The notes under the pieces: generated by a model | What the model saw: the letters and a program-made list of their open reading frames with translations, nothing else | The model's database searches: none | Told to the model about the DNA's origin: nothing | Shown: one piece after another, positions 18,401 through 27,616 of the stretch | Layout: the number at the start of each line of letters is the position of its first letter | Numbering within the stretch: the first letter of the stretch is position 1 | Translations under genes and position numbers: made by a program | Source: Tropicibacter naphthalenivorans | GTDB lineage: Bacteria; Pseudomonadota; Alphaproteobacteria; Rhodobacterales; Rhodobacteraceae | NCBI RefSeq assembly: GCF_900176475.1 | Contig: NZ_FWXX01000006.1 | Location: forward strand, 186,001-250,000 | Direction of reading: 5' to 3' | DNA length: 64,000 nucleotides

Positions 18401-19169
18401 CAGCGCGTTGCGCCCTAGACTGCGCGATCTGAGGTGCCAAGGCTGCCGCGTCCTGCACCAAAGTCTCGCGGGCCTCATCGGTCAAAATCGGAACCGTGCC
18501 ACATTGCGCCTCTAGCGTGGTGACCGCCGCCAGTGCCTTTTGGTGCAGGGCATAAACGCGGCGGGAAATCAGGCGATAGACCTCGGTGCCGGTGACCTTT
18601 TCCAGCAGCGCCGCGCGCTCGGTTGTGCCCGCCCGGAGGAAGGCGTCAAAGTCCCCCTGCGCGAGCAAGACCGTGCGGCGAAACTCGTCATAGGTCAGGC
18701 CGGTCAGCGCGGTCACCCGGTCGTTCACCGCCTTGATCTGGCTTTCCAAGACCGTGCCGTCGGCCACGCGGGTCAGACTGCGGTCGATGCTTTGCAGCCG
18801 CCCGTCCGCCTTGCCGCGCGCCCTCCGCGCCGCCCATGTCGCGCAGTAGGTCTCTGCGTCCGGGGCGACGAATGTGACCTCGGCCCAGCCCTGCGCCGCC
18901 CCCCGCCGCAGGATCGCCCGCGCGTCAGACGATTTGATCGTCTCGCCGCTGGCGTCGGGCACGTCGTCGTTGACCCCCGCGCTCGAAAGCCGCGGGCAGT
19001 TGCCATAAAGCGCAAGGCACATGGCGTCGAGGATCGTCGATTTGCCCGCCCCCGTCTCGCCTGTAATGGCGAAGAGGCCCGCGGAATGCAGCGGTTCCGC
19101 CGTCAGGTCGAGGACAAAGGCGTCCGACAGGCTGGCGAGGTTTTCGCCCTTGATCTGAAGGATTTGCAT
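15474..19169 (-). CDS. sbcC: SbcC-type nuclease-associated SMC-like ATPase (1231 aa)
   Basis: The large subunit of the SbcCD exonuclease, which cleaves hairpins and processes double-strand ends. The N-terminal ATPase half has Walker A GETGAGKST near residue 37. Two long Ala/Gln-rich coiled coils flank a zinc hook with C612-P-V-C615. The C-terminal half carries signature SLSGGERFLVSLSLALALS and Walker B TLFIDEGFGALD. Length fits SbcC. It starts 3 bases after the sbcD stop, and the two are clearly one operon. Confidence 0.95.
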   Translation of the reverse strand: MQILQIKGENLASLSDAFVLDLTAEPLHSAGLFAITGETGAGKSTILDAMCLALYGNCPRLSSAGVNDDVPDASGETIKSSDARAILRRGAAQGWAEVTFVAPDAETYCATWAARRARGKADGRLQSIDRSLTRVADGTVLESQIKAVNDRVTALTGLTYDEFRRTVLLAQGDFDAFLRAGTTERAALLEKVTGTEVYRLISRRVYALHQKALAAVTTLEAQCGTVPILTDEARETLVQDAAALAPQIAQSRAQRAESAAKLQSHVDLENARTALAQASEAAQHAAEALEQAAPERAQLAQLETALSLRSEFDRFAATQRTLKEATEAETQAQADHLRLSAEVETAQTRASDAVAAWEETERVFKAFGPIWTQATQLDQAILTAQQEVQDARAAQLEAEEAAAQVQQSVSDLNGQKETAETALAAAGAALARVPDAARWVDRWPDVQRQLASCADLALAEQTAVGQAAEARHQITQAQTALAQLDAQTPQDRAKLSGLEQAITDAQAALNTDRSPQTRLEAVLAKLSAVQEMRRAARDYDSAKAQHAKAAGRLAAQTEAEANADAEARAHQAAADAAAQRVAALEAPAQRAEAAVSELAQQLRAHLEPDCPCPVCGATEHPSLADDALAAFAQDMRTALDTARTERDTALRAQDTAARAGDAARLAMTQAQETCATAQAAMQAATDSYTQARGAEASLPAAPDWAILPLTQAAETLEAERLQLADQLAQREAQRSQLDRNQTAAQAIRQRLEQRRAAREAQAEALAELRTTLGVAEQSARHAAQQRAAAETDLTPIFAAMQLQPDGFGTEAQARLSDRIEQVSARLKAQQEAEIALKNLAPQLSAAQAQARSAAENATRLGQVADTRAAKLAQQQTERAALLDGEPTDTHRTRHNTARTQAQTAKDSSADALAQARSALSAAKAHLTACQRAATQASKDRQAAQADLTTKATAADLSLDTLAQLIADSGQLDALRAKLKALEDAHLRAVSSHEARQKDVAALEAKGLPEEDAATLKSQLEQADAQLSDLDAQRGALQERLTQDDALRAQLRGIEAQIKEARAHEQVWAAVNDAIGSRQGDKFARVAQSVTLAMLVERANLHLESLKPRYRLAQGGADLSLHIVDRDMGDEQRSTRSLSGGERFLVSLSLALALSQMGSRGGLADTLFIDEGFGALDAESLDVAMDALEALQAQGRTIGVISHVEAMKDRIPVQVRVTQRGAGASNVSVAVL

Positions 19170-19172
19170 GGC

Positions 19173-20396
19173 TTAGCCCTCCTCTGCCAAGGCATCGCGG
19201 AAGGCGGCGATATGCGCGGGTTCGGGTGCAAGGCCGTTGGCGGCCTCGAAAGCCGTGCGGAAAAGGTCTTCGGGCGTGGTTTCGGCCAGCGACACCGGCG
19301 CAGGGGTCTGCGTTACCTCGGTCGCGGGGCGGTGCACGCGGATGCCCGCGGGGCGGACGGGGGCGTCTGACAGCAGCCGTTCGGCCTCGGTCATCAGCAC
19401 GGCGGCAGAGCCGGTCGCGGTCAGCTCCACGTAGACGAAGGGGCGCAGATCGGCGGGAACATCAGGCAAATCAAGGGCTTGCAGGGCCGCGCCCAGATCG
19501 GACACCTCCATCGTGCCACGCTCTGGCAGGCGCAACATCGGCGCGGGGCGGGGCATGGGCAGATGGGTCTTGGTGATCTCGTCCCCGACCTCGATCAGCG
19601 TCACGCCATGCTCATAGCCCGCCTCGGTGGCGGACAGCGGAAAACACGAGCCGGAGTAGCGGATGCGCCCGCCGGCCAGATTTTGCGGACGGTGCAAATG
19701 CCCAAGCGCTACGTAGTCAAAGGCCTGCGGGAAAATATCCTCGGGGACCGCGTGTTCGCCGCCGATCAGGATGCGCCGCTCGGCCCCGTCGCTCTCGGTC
19801 GCGCCGTGGCAATGCAGGTGCCCCATGGCGAGGATCGGCAGGCCATCCGCCAGCGCCAAAGCGCCTTTGGCCATTTCGGCGTGGAACCGGCGCGCGGCCT
19901 CAACGATGGGCGAGCCCGCGCCGTTTTCGGCAAAGCTCAGCCCCGGCAGGTCAGCAGCGCGCAAAAACGGGATCGCGCAGGCATAGGCGCGCACCGCGCC
20001 GCTGGCATCGGGCAGCGGGACCATGTGGCGCGCCACGTCCAAAGCGCCCTCGGACCGCCGCACCGTCGCCACCACATGCACATCGAGGCTGTCAAGAATG
20101 GCGGCGGGCGCCTCGAGCCGCGCTGCGGGGTCATGGTTGCCCGCTGTTATCACCGTCACCAGACCGGGCCGCCGGGTCTTGAACCCGCGCAAGGCCTGAT
20201 ACAGCAGCTTTTGCGAGACCCCCGACGGGTTTATCCCGTCAAACACATCCCCCGCAATCAGCAAAACGTCGATCTGATGCGCCTCTAGAACGTCTTCCAA
20301 AGCCTTTAGCCAAGCGCGATGCTCGGCCTCGCGGCTCCACCCGTTGAGGGTCTGGCCGATGTGCCAATCGGCGGTGTGCAAAACGCGTAACGTCAT
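19173..20396 (-). CDS. sbcD: SbcD-type exonuclease subunit (407 aa)
   Basis: The Mre11-like metallophosphoesterase subunit of SbcCD. Metal ligands are visible: D10 and H12 (HTADWHIG), D50 (IAGDVFDG), N87-H88 (TAGNHDP), then MGHLHCHG and ALGHLHRPQ. I use ATG 20396 (MTLRVLHTADWHIG); an upstream in-frame start would add an unlikely 19-residue leader. A C-terminal capping domain follows (about 280-400). It is transcribed with sbcC and lies tail-on to the LysR gene. Confidence 0.95.
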   Translation of the reverse strand: MTLRVLHTADWHIGQTLNGWSREAEHRAWLKALEDVLEAHQIDVLLIAGDVFDGINPSGVSQKLLYQALRGFKTRRPGLVTVITAGNHDPAARLEAPAAILDSLDVHVVATVRRSEGALDVARHMVPLPDASGAVRAYACAIPFLRAADLPGLSFAENGAGSPIVEAARRFHAEMAKGALALADGLPILAMGHLHCHGATESDGAERRILIGGEHAVPEDIFPQAFDYVALGHLHRPQNLAGGRIRYSGSCFPLSATEAGYEHGVTLIEVGDEITKTHLPMPRPAPMLRLPERGTMEVSDLGAALQALDLPDVPADLRPFVYVELTATGSAAVLMTEAERLLSDAPVRPAGIRVHRPATEVTQTPAPVSLAETTPEDLFRTAFEAANGLAPEPAHIAAFRDALAEEG

Positions 20397-20465
20397 CAAG
20401 AAAACCGTTCCAGTGTTCTGGCATGTGATAGCGCGCCGCGCGCCGGGATGCACGCCCCGGATGTG

Positions 20466-21368
20466 TCAGGTGATGTCGTCCAGCATCGCCAGAAAGTTGC
20501 GCAAGGTCGGCGTGTCATCCTGTCGCCGCCACACGACGCCCGTCTCCAGCTGCGGCGCGTCCCCCGCCAGCGTCAGGTAACACACCCCGGCCCGCGCGAG
20601 GTTGCGCAAGGACGCAGGCACCAGGGCAATGCCCATCCCGGCGGACACCAGAGAGATGATCGTCTGCATCTGGATGGCGTTTTGCACGATCTGCGCCGCC
20701 CCGCCATGGGCCGCGTAATAGCCTGTCACCAAATCATAAAACAGCGGCGCGACGTGTCGCGGAAAGACAATGAGCGGCGAAGCCACCACCTGCGCCGCTG
20801 TCACCTGCCCCGCCACCGGGGTCAAACGCCCCTCGGCCAGCCAGCTTTCCGGTACGGCGGCGACCAAGGGTTCAGACGCCAGACAGCGATAGGCAAACCG
20901 CTCCGGCAGGCTCGCCTCTTGCGGCGGGATGATGATCCCCACCTGCCCGCGCCCCTCTACCATTGCGGCGATCTGCCGGTCGCTGGTCGCCTCGGTCAAG
21001 GACAGCTCAACCTGCGGGTAAAGCTGGCGAAAGCGCGCCACCAGCGTCGGCAAAATGCTGTAATCGGCGGTGCTGACAAAGGACAGCTCCAGCCGCCCGG
21101 CGCGCCCTTGGCGGATGCTGTCCGCCGTCTCGGGCAGGGCATCCACCGCCGCCACCGCCTGCGCCACATGCGGCAACCACTGCGCGCCAAAGGCCGTCAG
21201 GGCCACGCTGCGCCGCGTCCGGTCGAACAAGGGCGCACCCAGCTGCGCCTCGAGCGCCTTGATCGACTGCGACAGCGGCGGCTGGGTCATCCCCAACTGC
21301 TCGGCGGCGCGGCCAAAGTGCAAACTCTCGGCCAAGGCAAGGAAATGCCGCAGCGGGCGCAGGTCCAT
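20466..21368 (-). CDS. LysR-family transcriptional regulator divergent from ilvD
   Basis: A 300-residue LysR protein. The N-terminal winged helix (FLALAESLHFGRAAEQLGMT, then QPPLSQSIKALEAQLGAPLF) is followed by a periplasmic-binding-like effector domain (about 90-295). ATG 21368 is used; GTG 21371 lies just before it. The 100-base gap to ilvD holds AT-rich AATAATATATTTC and the repeated word TTTCACTC, typical ground for a shared LysR operator. Control of ilvD is inferred from the divergent arrangement. Confidence 0.9.
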   Translation of the reverse strand: MDLRPLRHFLALAESLHFGRAAEQLGMTQPPLSQSIKALEAQLGAPLFDRTRRSVALTAFGAQWLPHVAQAVAAVDALPETADSIRQGRAGRLELSFVSTADYSILPTLVARFRQLYPQVELSLTEATSDRQIAAMVEGRGQVGIIIPPQEASLPERFAYRCLASEPLVAAVPESWLAEGRLTPVAGQVTAAQVVASPLIVFPRHVAPLFYDLVTGYYAAHGGAAQIVQNAIQMQTIISLVSAGMGIALVPASLRNLARAGVCYLTLAGDAPQLETGVVWRRQDDTPTLRNFLAMLDDIT

Positions 21369-21468
21369 CACTTAGTCCCTCAGGCTATCAATCCGCCCAG
21401 AATAATATATTTCACTCTGGCAAACCACCGCTATAAGGTGCGCCAAATTTCACTCCGGGAGGGCATCC

Positions 21469-23316
21469 ATGCCTCGTTATCGTTCCAGAACCAGCACCCA
21501 TGGCCGCAACATGGCAGGCGCACGCGGCCTGTGGCGCGCCACCGGCATGACCGACGAAGACTTTGGCAAGCCGATCATCGCCATCGTCAACTCTTTCACC
21601 CAATTCGTGCCCGGTCACGTCCACCTCAAGGATCTCGGCCAGATGGTCGCCCGCGAGGTTGAGGCCGCAGGCGGTGTGGCCAAGGAATTCAACACCATCG
21701 CCGTGGATGACGGCATCGCCATGGGCCACGACGGGATGCTCTACTCGCTGCCCTCGCGTGAGATCATCGCCGACAGCGTCGAATACATGGTCAACGCCCA
21801 TTGCGCCGACGCCATGGTCTGCATTTCCAACTGTGACAAGATCACGCCGGGGATGCTGATGGCCGCCATGCGCCTGAATATCCCGGTGATTTTCGTCTCG
21901 GGTGGGCCGATGGAAGCAGGCAAGATCGACCTCGCCGATCTTGACGTGAAAAAGGTCGACCTCGTCGACGCCATGGTCGCCGCCGCCTCGGAAACCTACA
22001 CCGACGAGCAGGTCCAGCACATCGAGGAAAACGCCTGCCCGACCTGCGGGTCGTGCTCGGGGATGTTCACCGCCAACTCGATGAACTGCTTGGCCGAAGC
22101 GCTTGGCCTCGCCCTGCCCGGCAACGGCTCGACGCTGGCAACCCACGCCGACCGCAAAAACCTGTTCCTCGAAGCGGGCCGCAAGATCGTCGAGATCACC
22201 AAGCGTCACTACAACGACGAAGAAGCGGGCCTTCTGCCGCGCGAAATCGCCACCTTTGAAGCGTTCGAAAACGCCATGTCGCTCGACATCGCCATGGGCG
22301 GGTCCACCAACACCGTGCTGCACCTGCTGGCCATCGCCCGCGAGGGCGAGGTGAACTTCACCATGGATGACATCGACCGCCTCTCGCGCAAGGTGCCCTG
22401 CCTGTGCAAGGTCGCGCCGAACATCGAAAACGTCCACATGGAGGACGTGCACCGCGCCGGCGGCATCTTCTCGATCCTGGGCGAACTCAGCCGCGCGGGC
22501 CTCTTGCACAACGACTGCGCCACGGTCCACTCCAGCACCATGGCCGAGGCGATCGGCAAATGGGACATCAAGGTCGCCAACAACCCCGAGGCGGAACAGC
22601 TGTTCAAAGCGGCCCCCGGCGGCGTGCGCACCACGCAGGCCTTCTCGACCGAGAACCGCTATAAAGACCTCGACACCGACCGCGCAGGCGGCGTCATCCG
22701 CTCCAAGGACCACGCTTTCAGCCAGGACGGCGGCCTCGCCGTGCTCTTCGGCAACATCGCCGAGGAAGGCTGCATCGTGAAAACCGCGGGCGTCGATGCC
22801 TCGATCCTCAAGTTCACCGGCACGGCGCATGTTTGCGAAAGCCAGGACGCCGCGGTCAGCGACATCCTCACCGGCAAAGTCAAGGAAGGCGACGTGGTGG
22901 TCATCCGCTACGAAGGCCCCAAGGGCGGCCCCGGCATGCAGGAAATGCTCTACCCGACCTCGTATCTCAAATCCAAAGGTCTGGGCAAAGCCTGCGCGCT
23001 GCTCACCGACGGGCGTTTCTCGGGCGGCACCTCGGGCCTGTCCATCGGCCACGTCTCCCCTGAGGCGGCCGAAGGCGGCACCATTGGTTTGGTGGAAAAA
23101 GGCGACAAGATCGAAATCGACATCCCCAACCGCAAAATCCACCTCGCCGTGGACGATGCCGTGCTCGCCGCCCGCCGCGCCGCCCGCGACGAAAAAGGCT
23201 GGCAGCCCGAGGAGCAGCGCAAACGCCAAGTCTCCACCGCACTGCAAGCCTACGCCGCCCTGACCACCTCGGCGGCAAAAGGCGCGGTCCGCGACGTCAC
23301 CCAACTCAAAAAGTAA
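21469..23316 (+). CDS. ilvD: Dihydroxy-acid dehydratase
   Basis: A 615-residue enzyme converting dihydroxy-acids to 2-keto acids in valine, leucine and isoleucine synthesis. Iron-sulfur ligands are visible: C122 in [10 protein letters not shown] and the C190/C193/C196 cluster in [18 protein letters not shown]. The first ligand cysteine of [2Fe-2S]-type enzymes is absent ([11 protein letters not shown]), as in the E. coli-type enzyme. GGGAGG precedes the ATG. Length and motifs are standard. Terminator at 23329. Confidence 0.96.
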   Translation: MPRYRSRTSTHGRNMAGARGLWRATGMTDEDFGKPIIAIVNSFTQFVPGHVHLKDLGQMVAREVEAAGGVAKEFNTIAVDDGIAMGHDGMLYSLPSREIIADSVEYMVNAHCADAMVCISNCDKITPGMLMAAMRLNIPVIFVSGGPMEAGKIDLADLDVKKVDLVDAMVAAASETYTDEQVQHIEENACPTCGSCSGMFTANSMNCLAEALGLALPGNGSTLATHADRKNLFLEAGRKIVEITKRHYNDEEAGLLPREIATFEAFENAMSLDIAMGGSTNTVLHLLAIAREGEVNFTMDDIDRLSRKVPCLCKVAPNIENVHMEDVHRAGGIFSILGELSRAGLLHNDCATVHSSTMAEAIGKWDIKVANNPEAEQLFKAAPGGVRTTQAFSTENRYKDLDTDRAGGVIRSKDHAFSQDGGLAVLFGNIAEEGCIVKTAGVDASILKFTGTAHVCESQDAAVSDILTGKVKEGDVVVIRYEGPKGGPGMQEMLYPTSYLKSKGLGKACALLTDGRFSGGTSGLSIGHVSPEAAEGGTIGLVEKGDKIEIDIPNRKIHLAVDDAVLAARRAARDEKGWQPEEQRKRQVSTALQAYAALTTSAAKGAVRDVTQLKK

Positions 23317-23328
23317 CCTACAAAACCA

Positions 23329-23359
23329 AAGGCCACCGCAAATCCACTGCGGTGGCCTT
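23329..23359. terminator. Terminator after ilvD
   Basis: AAGGCCACCGCA (23329-23340) and TGCGGTGGCCTT (23348-23359) form a perfect 12-bp stem with a 7-base loop. No T-run follows directly on the plus strand; the dispersed motif begins 6 bases later. Confidence 0.75.
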
Positions 23360-23364
23360 CCCAT

Positions 23365-23414
23365 CTTCTTCTCTTTAAAAATATCCTGGGGAGCGCGAGG
23401 GGCGAGCCCCTCGC
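23365..23414 (+). repeat. Dispersed motif copy 3 with adjoining hairpin
   Basis: CTTCTTCTCTTTAAAAATAT at 23365-23384 (unit to 23386) is followed by GCGAGGGGC (23395-23403) and GCCCCTCGC (23406-23414), a near-perfect hairpin with a very tight loop. It sits between the convergent ilvD and glycoside hydrolase genes. Confidence 0.8.
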
Positions 23415-23421
23415 CCTTTCC

Positions 23422-25851
23422 TCACACAGCCAAACTCTCGGCCTCGCGCACGACCTCACAGCGCAGCGGCAAATCCGCAGCCGAGAACCCGACTTCCACG
23501 GAAAACGCCCCGGCCTCGACGCGCCAACCCCCGGCCTCCACGTCATAAAACGCAAAATCCCGCGCGCTCAGCGTCAGGGTCACATCGGCGCTCTCACCCG
23601 CCTCCAGCCGGACCTTGCGGAACGCCTTCAGCTCGCGCGTGGGCCGCGCCACGCTGGCCTCCAAATCGCCGACGTAGACCTGCACCACGCTCGCCCCCGC
23701 GCGCGCGCCGGTGTTGGTCACAGTGACCGTTACCTCCTCACCCATGACCCGCAAGTTGCTGATTTCAAACGTCGTATATCCCAAACCATGGCCAAACGGG
23801 AACAAGGGCAGCGTCCCCTGCCGGTCGTAATGGCGATAGCCGATGAACACGCCTTCCTCATAGCGCACGCGGCCATCGAGGCCCGGATAAACCTCCGGAT
23901 CCTGCGAGCGCGTCGGGTTGTCCGCCCACCGCACCGGAAAGGTCTGGGGCAAGCGCCCGCCCGGCTCAACCTCGCCGAACAGCACATCACCAATGGCGTT
24001 GCCGCACTCTTGGCCCGGATACCACGCCTGCAACACGGCGGGCGCGTCCGCGATCCAGGGCATCTCTACGGGCCCGCCGGTCTGCAAGACCACCACCGTG
24101 TTGGGGTTCGCCGCCAGCACCGCCGAGACCAGCGCGTCCTGCGCGCCGGGCAAGGCGATGTCTTGCAGGTCCGACCCTTCGGTATCCCACTCGCCCGACC
24201 GTCCAACGAAGACCAACGCGACGTCCGCTTCGCTCGCCACGCGCGCCGCCTCGGCGATCTCCGCCTCCCCCAAAGGCCGCGATACGCCAAACCGGAAAGC
24301 GCTGAATTGCAGATTGTCGGTGGGCTTGGTGCGGAAGTCCATCACCACCTCCACCGGCCTGCCCGCTGTCAGATCAGCCAGCCCCGTGACCTCGTCGCAG
24401 CCTTCCTCGAAAAAGGTGCGCCCCTTGGTCCAGCCGTCCCACACATCGACCACCAACTGCCCGTCCACAAACAGCCGCGCCAGCCCCGCCGCGTGCAGAC
24501 CAAAGCTGTGCGGCCCGCTCTGTTCAGGCGTGTACTGCCCCGTCACCCGCGCCGAGAAGTGCAGCGGATCAACCTTGCCGCCGCCCACACCTTCGATCCA
24601 GAAGGCGACGGAACTGTCCATCTCCTCCACGTGCACCGGGGCGCCGTCCAGCGTCTCGTTGTCGAAAAACGCCGCCGTGACCTTGTCCATGACCGGTTCC
24701 CAACGGTGGTTGGTGCAGCCCTGCGCGTAGGTCAGGCGATCTTCGCCAACGCGGGCCACCAGCCCCTCCCAGGGCGAGACGCGGTAATGCGGATTCAGCT
24801 GCGCCGAGCCGCCGCCCATGATCTGCGCAACCTTGGCGTTCGGGCCGATGACGGCGATCTTTTGCGGCGCATCCAGCGGCAGGACGCCCTCGTTTTTCAT
24901 CAAAACCGCCCCCTCGGCCCCGGCCCGCCGGATCAGCGCGCGGTGCTCGGGTCGGTCCTCAGCCCGCTCCTCGAAAGCGCGGTGATCGTCCAGCGAGCCC
25001 ACCCGCTGCATCAATCGCAGCATGTTCAGCGCGCGCTCGCGCACGGTTTCGCGGCTGACCTCGCCCGCCTCGACCGCGTCGATCAGCTGCTGACCGCGGT
25101 CGCGCGTCGGCCCCGGCATCTCCAGATCCAGCCCCGCGTTCACCGTCGGCGCGCAGGTCCGAGAGCCGAACCAATCGGACATGACAATCCCGTCATAGCC
25201 CCAGTCCTCGCGCAGCACCTTCGTCAAAAGCCAAGCATTCTCAGCGGCATAAGTGCCATTGAGCTTGTTATAAGACGACATCACCCCCCAAGTGCCCGCC
25301 TTTTTCACCGCATCCTCAAAGGGGCGCAGGTAAACCTCTCGCAAGGACCGCTCGTCAATTTCCGAGCTGATCGTGGTGCGCTCAATCTCAGATTCATTGC
25401 CCGCGAAATGTTTGATCGTGGCGGATACGCCCTTGGCCTGAAGCCCTTGGATATACCCAACGGCCAGCGCCGCCGCCAATTCAGGGTCCTCCGAGTAACA
25501 CTCGAAATTGCGCCCATTGGTGACGCTGCGGTGGATGTTCACCGTCGGCGCAAGGCTCACATGGGCGTTCTTTGACTTGACCTCATCGGCCAGCGCGCCG
25601 CCGATCTCGCGCGCCAAGTCCGGGTCCCATGTCGCGCCGATCCCGATTCCCGCCGGAAAGCACGCCGCCGTGACCCCCCCCACCAACGAGCCACCGCCGC
25701 GCGCGCCATTCGGCCCGTCCGTGACGCGCAGCTTACCGATGTTCAGCCGCTCCACACCGGGCAACGACCAAAAGCCACTCCCCGACAGCAGGCTCACCTG
25801 CTCTTCCAGCGTCAGCTCATCCACCAGTGTCTCAATGTCTTGGGTCGTCAT
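23422..25851 (-). CDS. Family 3 glycoside hydrolase (beta-glucosidase-like) with PA14 domain
   Basis: An 809-residue GH3 enzyme. Residues about 30-300 form the (beta/alpha)8 domain with VSATIKHFAGNESE and the nucleophile D226 in YDGIVMSDWFGS. The second sandwich domain follows (GGGSAQLNPHYRV). A PA14 carbohydrate-binding insertion spans about 395-540 (VTGQYTPEQSGPHSFGLHAA). A C-terminal fibronectin type III-like domain ends it. No signal peptide, so it is probably cytoplasmic and acts on imported oligosaccharides or glucosides. The PA14 insert is typical of the larger GH3 beta-glucosidases. Confidence 0.93.
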   Translation of the reverse strand: MTTQDIETLVDELTLEEQVSLLSGSGFWSLPGVERLNIGKLRVTDGPNGARGGGSLVGGVTAACFPAGIGIGATWDPDLAREIGGALADEVKSKNAHVSLAPTVNIHRSVTNGRNFECYSEDPELAAALAVGYIQGLQAKGVSATIKHFAGNESEIERTTISSEIDERSLREVYLRPFEDAVKKAGTWGVMSSYNKLNGTYAAENAWLLTKVLREDWGYDGIVMSDWFGSRTCAPTVNAGLDLEMPGPTRDRGQQLIDAVEAGEVSRETVRERALNMLRLMQRVGSLDDHRAFEERAEDRPEHRALIRRAGAEGAVLMKNEGVLPLDAPQKIAVIGPNAKVAQIMGGGSAQLNPHYRVSPWEGLVARVGEDRLTYAQGCTNHRWEPVMDKVTAAFFDNETLDGAPVHVEEMDSSVAFWIEGVGGGKVDPLHFSARVTGQYTPEQSGPHSFGLHAAGLARLFVDGQLVVDVWDGWTKGRTFFEEGCDEVTGLADLTAGRPVEVVMDFRTKPTDNLQFSAFRFGVSRPLGEAEIAEAARVASEADVALVFVGRSGEWDTEGSDLQDIALPGAQDALVSAVLAANPNTVVVLQTGGPVEMPWIADAPAVLQAWYPGQECGNAIGDVLFGEVEPGGRLPQTFPVRWADNPTRSQDPEVYPGLDGRVRYEEGVFIGYRHYDRQGTLPLFPFGHGLGYTTFEISNLRVMGEEVTVTVTNTGARAGASVVQVYVGDLEASVARPTRELKAFRKVRLEAGESADVTLTLSARDFAFYDVEAGGWRVEAGAFSVEVGFSAADLPLRCEVVREAESLAV

Positions 25852-25923
25852 GGCGCCACTCTCCCTTTGGCTATGTCCAAAGTGGTAGCCCGCCTGTTAG
25901 CGTATGACAAACGGCAAATGCGC

Positions 25924-26475
25924 CTAGGGCTGGCGTAGGATGACAGGGATATCCGAGGCGCGCGCGCCGTTGCCCAGATCGACCGCCGCCTGCCAGATCG
26001 CTGCCGCGCGCTGGCGGGGCGTTGCACGGGCCATGGGCTGCGTGCCATCCAGCAAGGTGACCGCCGCGTCCCATTTCGCCCCCGGCAGATCGCGCCATTC
26101 CACGTCCAGATGCTTGGCCGAATGTTCGAACAGATGCCGCAGCGCGCGGGCGGGCAGCGTCGTCGCAAGCGCCACATCGGGCCGCCACTCGGCCTCTTCG
26201 GCAGCCAAAGGGCCGTTCAACGCACTGAGCGCAATCGCAATCTCGCGCGCCTGATAGCTGACCTCGGCGATCACATGGCGGCGCGTCTGGCCGGGGCGTA
26301 GACTATCGCCCCACAGCTCGGCATCGCTGAGTTCATTCAGCTTGCGCGCAAAATAGGCCGTCCCGCGCCGCGCCAAAAGCAGGTCGTCATGTGGGGCGGC
26401 GTCCGCATCATAGCGCGCCCCCGCCCCCTGCCGCGCCCGCAATGCTTCGCGCGCGGCAGCGTCGTCGGTGCTCAT
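25924..26475 (-). CDS. Putative maleylpyruvate isomerase (DinB/MDMPI-like fold)
   Basis: A 183-residue protein. ATG 26475 overlaps the dioxygenase stop as ATGA. SLRPGQTRRHVIAEVSYQAR and HLDVEWRDLPGAKWDA match the maleylpyruvate isomerase N-terminal family. In the mycothiol-dependent enzyme, as I recall, the metal is bound by a His in the GHV segment and by Glu and His in a REVWVHAVDL segment. Here the first His is kept (RRHVI) but the second site reads AAIWQAAVDL, lacking both ligands. Operon context strongly supports isomerisation of maleylpyruvate to fumarylpyruvate; the cofactor and metal are uncertain. Confidence 0.75.
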   Translation of the reverse strand: MSTDDAAAREALRARQGAGARYDADAAPHDDLLLARRGTAYFARKLNELSDAELWGDSLRPGQTRRHVIAEVSYQAREIAIALSALNGPLAAEEAEWRPDVALATTLPARALRHLFEHSAKHLDVEWRDLPGAKWDAAVTLLDGTQPMARATPRQRAAAIWQAAVDLGNGARASDIPVILRQP

Positions 26476-27545
26476 GCCCCCGCGACCTGCGTGCGCATAA
26501 AGTGCAACCGCTCCATGATCGGCGCGTCGGAAAAGCGGAACAGATCGAACTGCGTCTCCGCCTGCAAAGACCAAGACACCCAAGACGGCACGACAAACAA
26601 ATCGCCCTTCTCCAGCTTTTTGACTTCGCCGTTCAGCACCACCGAACCGCTGCCTTCGAACACCTGGAACACGCTCGAGCCGACCTCTTGCCGCGCCGCC
26701 GTCTCGGTCCCTGCGCGCAGGCGGTGGAACTCGCAGCGGATCGTCGGCATCACGTCGCCGCCGGTCGTCGGGTTGGTATAGCGGATCGCCGCATGGCCCA
26801 AAGCCACCGTCGCCGGGTTTCCCTCATCCTCCAGCAACAGCTGCTGAGTCAGCGCATTATCCGTGTGTTCCCAACGGTATGCGCCTATGGGCGACGACAC
26901 CGTATCCTGCAACTGCGACAACGGCCGCAGCCCCGGATGGCACCACAGCCGCTCGCCTTGGCTGTAATTCGGCGTGGCATTGTCGGTCACCCGCTCGGCC
27001 CCGAATTCAAAGAATCCAACGTCCATCTGCTGGCTGAACGGAATATCAAGGCCATCAATCCACGCCATCGGCTCTGTCGCCACATTGTGATGCCCGTGAA
27101 AGTTCCACCCCGGCGTCAGCAGCAAATCGCCCCGCGACATGCGCACCGGATCGCCGTTCACCACGGTCCAGACGCCCTCGCCCTCGACCACAAAGCGGAA
27201 CGCGTTCTGCGAATGGCGATGCTCGGGCGCGTTCTCACCGGGGCACAGATACTGGATCGCGCACCACAGCGTGGGCGAGACATAAGCCTTTCCCCCCAGC
27301 CCCGGGTTTGCCAGACCTATCGCCCGCCGCTCCCCGCCGCGCCCCACGGGAACCAGATCGCCAGACCGCTCGGCCAAGGGCAACAGGTCCGACCATTTCC
27401 ACACATGCGGCACGGCCCTGGACTTGGGATGCACCGGCATCAGATCGCCGGTCTGCGTCCACAGCGGGTTCAGGTGGCTGTCCTCGAACCCTTTATACAG
27501 CGCGCGCAGTTCCGGCGTGTCCTCGGGTTGCATGGCGTTGTCCAT
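26472..27545 (-). CDS. Gentisate 1,2-dioxygenase
   Basis: A 357-residue bicupin ring-cleaving dioxygenase turning gentisate into maleylpyruvate with Fe(II). The first cupin has PEHRHSQNAFRFVVEGEGVW and GDLLLTPGWNFHGHHN, whose histidines form the iron site. The second, degenerate cupin is near the C-terminus (VFQVFEGSGSVVLNGEVKKL). ATG 27545 has GAAGGAGA upstream. It is in one minus-strand operon with the monooxygenase, the hydrolase and the isomerase-like gene. Confidence 0.93.
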   Translation of the reverse strand: MDNAMQPEDTPELRALYKGFEDSHLNPLWTQTGDLMPVHPKSRAVPHVWKWSDLLPLAERSGDLVPVGRGGERRAIGLANPGLGGKAYVSPTLWCAIQYLCPGENAPEHRHSQNAFRFVVEGEGVWTVVNGDPVRMSRGDLLLTPGWNFHGHHNVATEPMAWIDGLDIPFSQQMDVGFFEFGAERVTDNATPNYSQGERLWCHPGLRPLSQLQDTVSSPIGAYRWEHTDNALTQQLLLEDEGNPATVALGHAAIRYTNPTTGGDVMPTIRCEFHRLRAGTETAARQEVGSSVFQVFEGSGSVVLNGEVKKLEKGDLFVVPSWVSWSLQAETQFDLFRFSDAPIMERLHFMRTQVAGA

Positions 27546-27616
27546 CGGTCTCTCCTTCCCTGCGACTTGCGCTCTCAAACGCCCCGCGCGCGCCTAAACG
27601 CACGGGGCAAGCTTTG

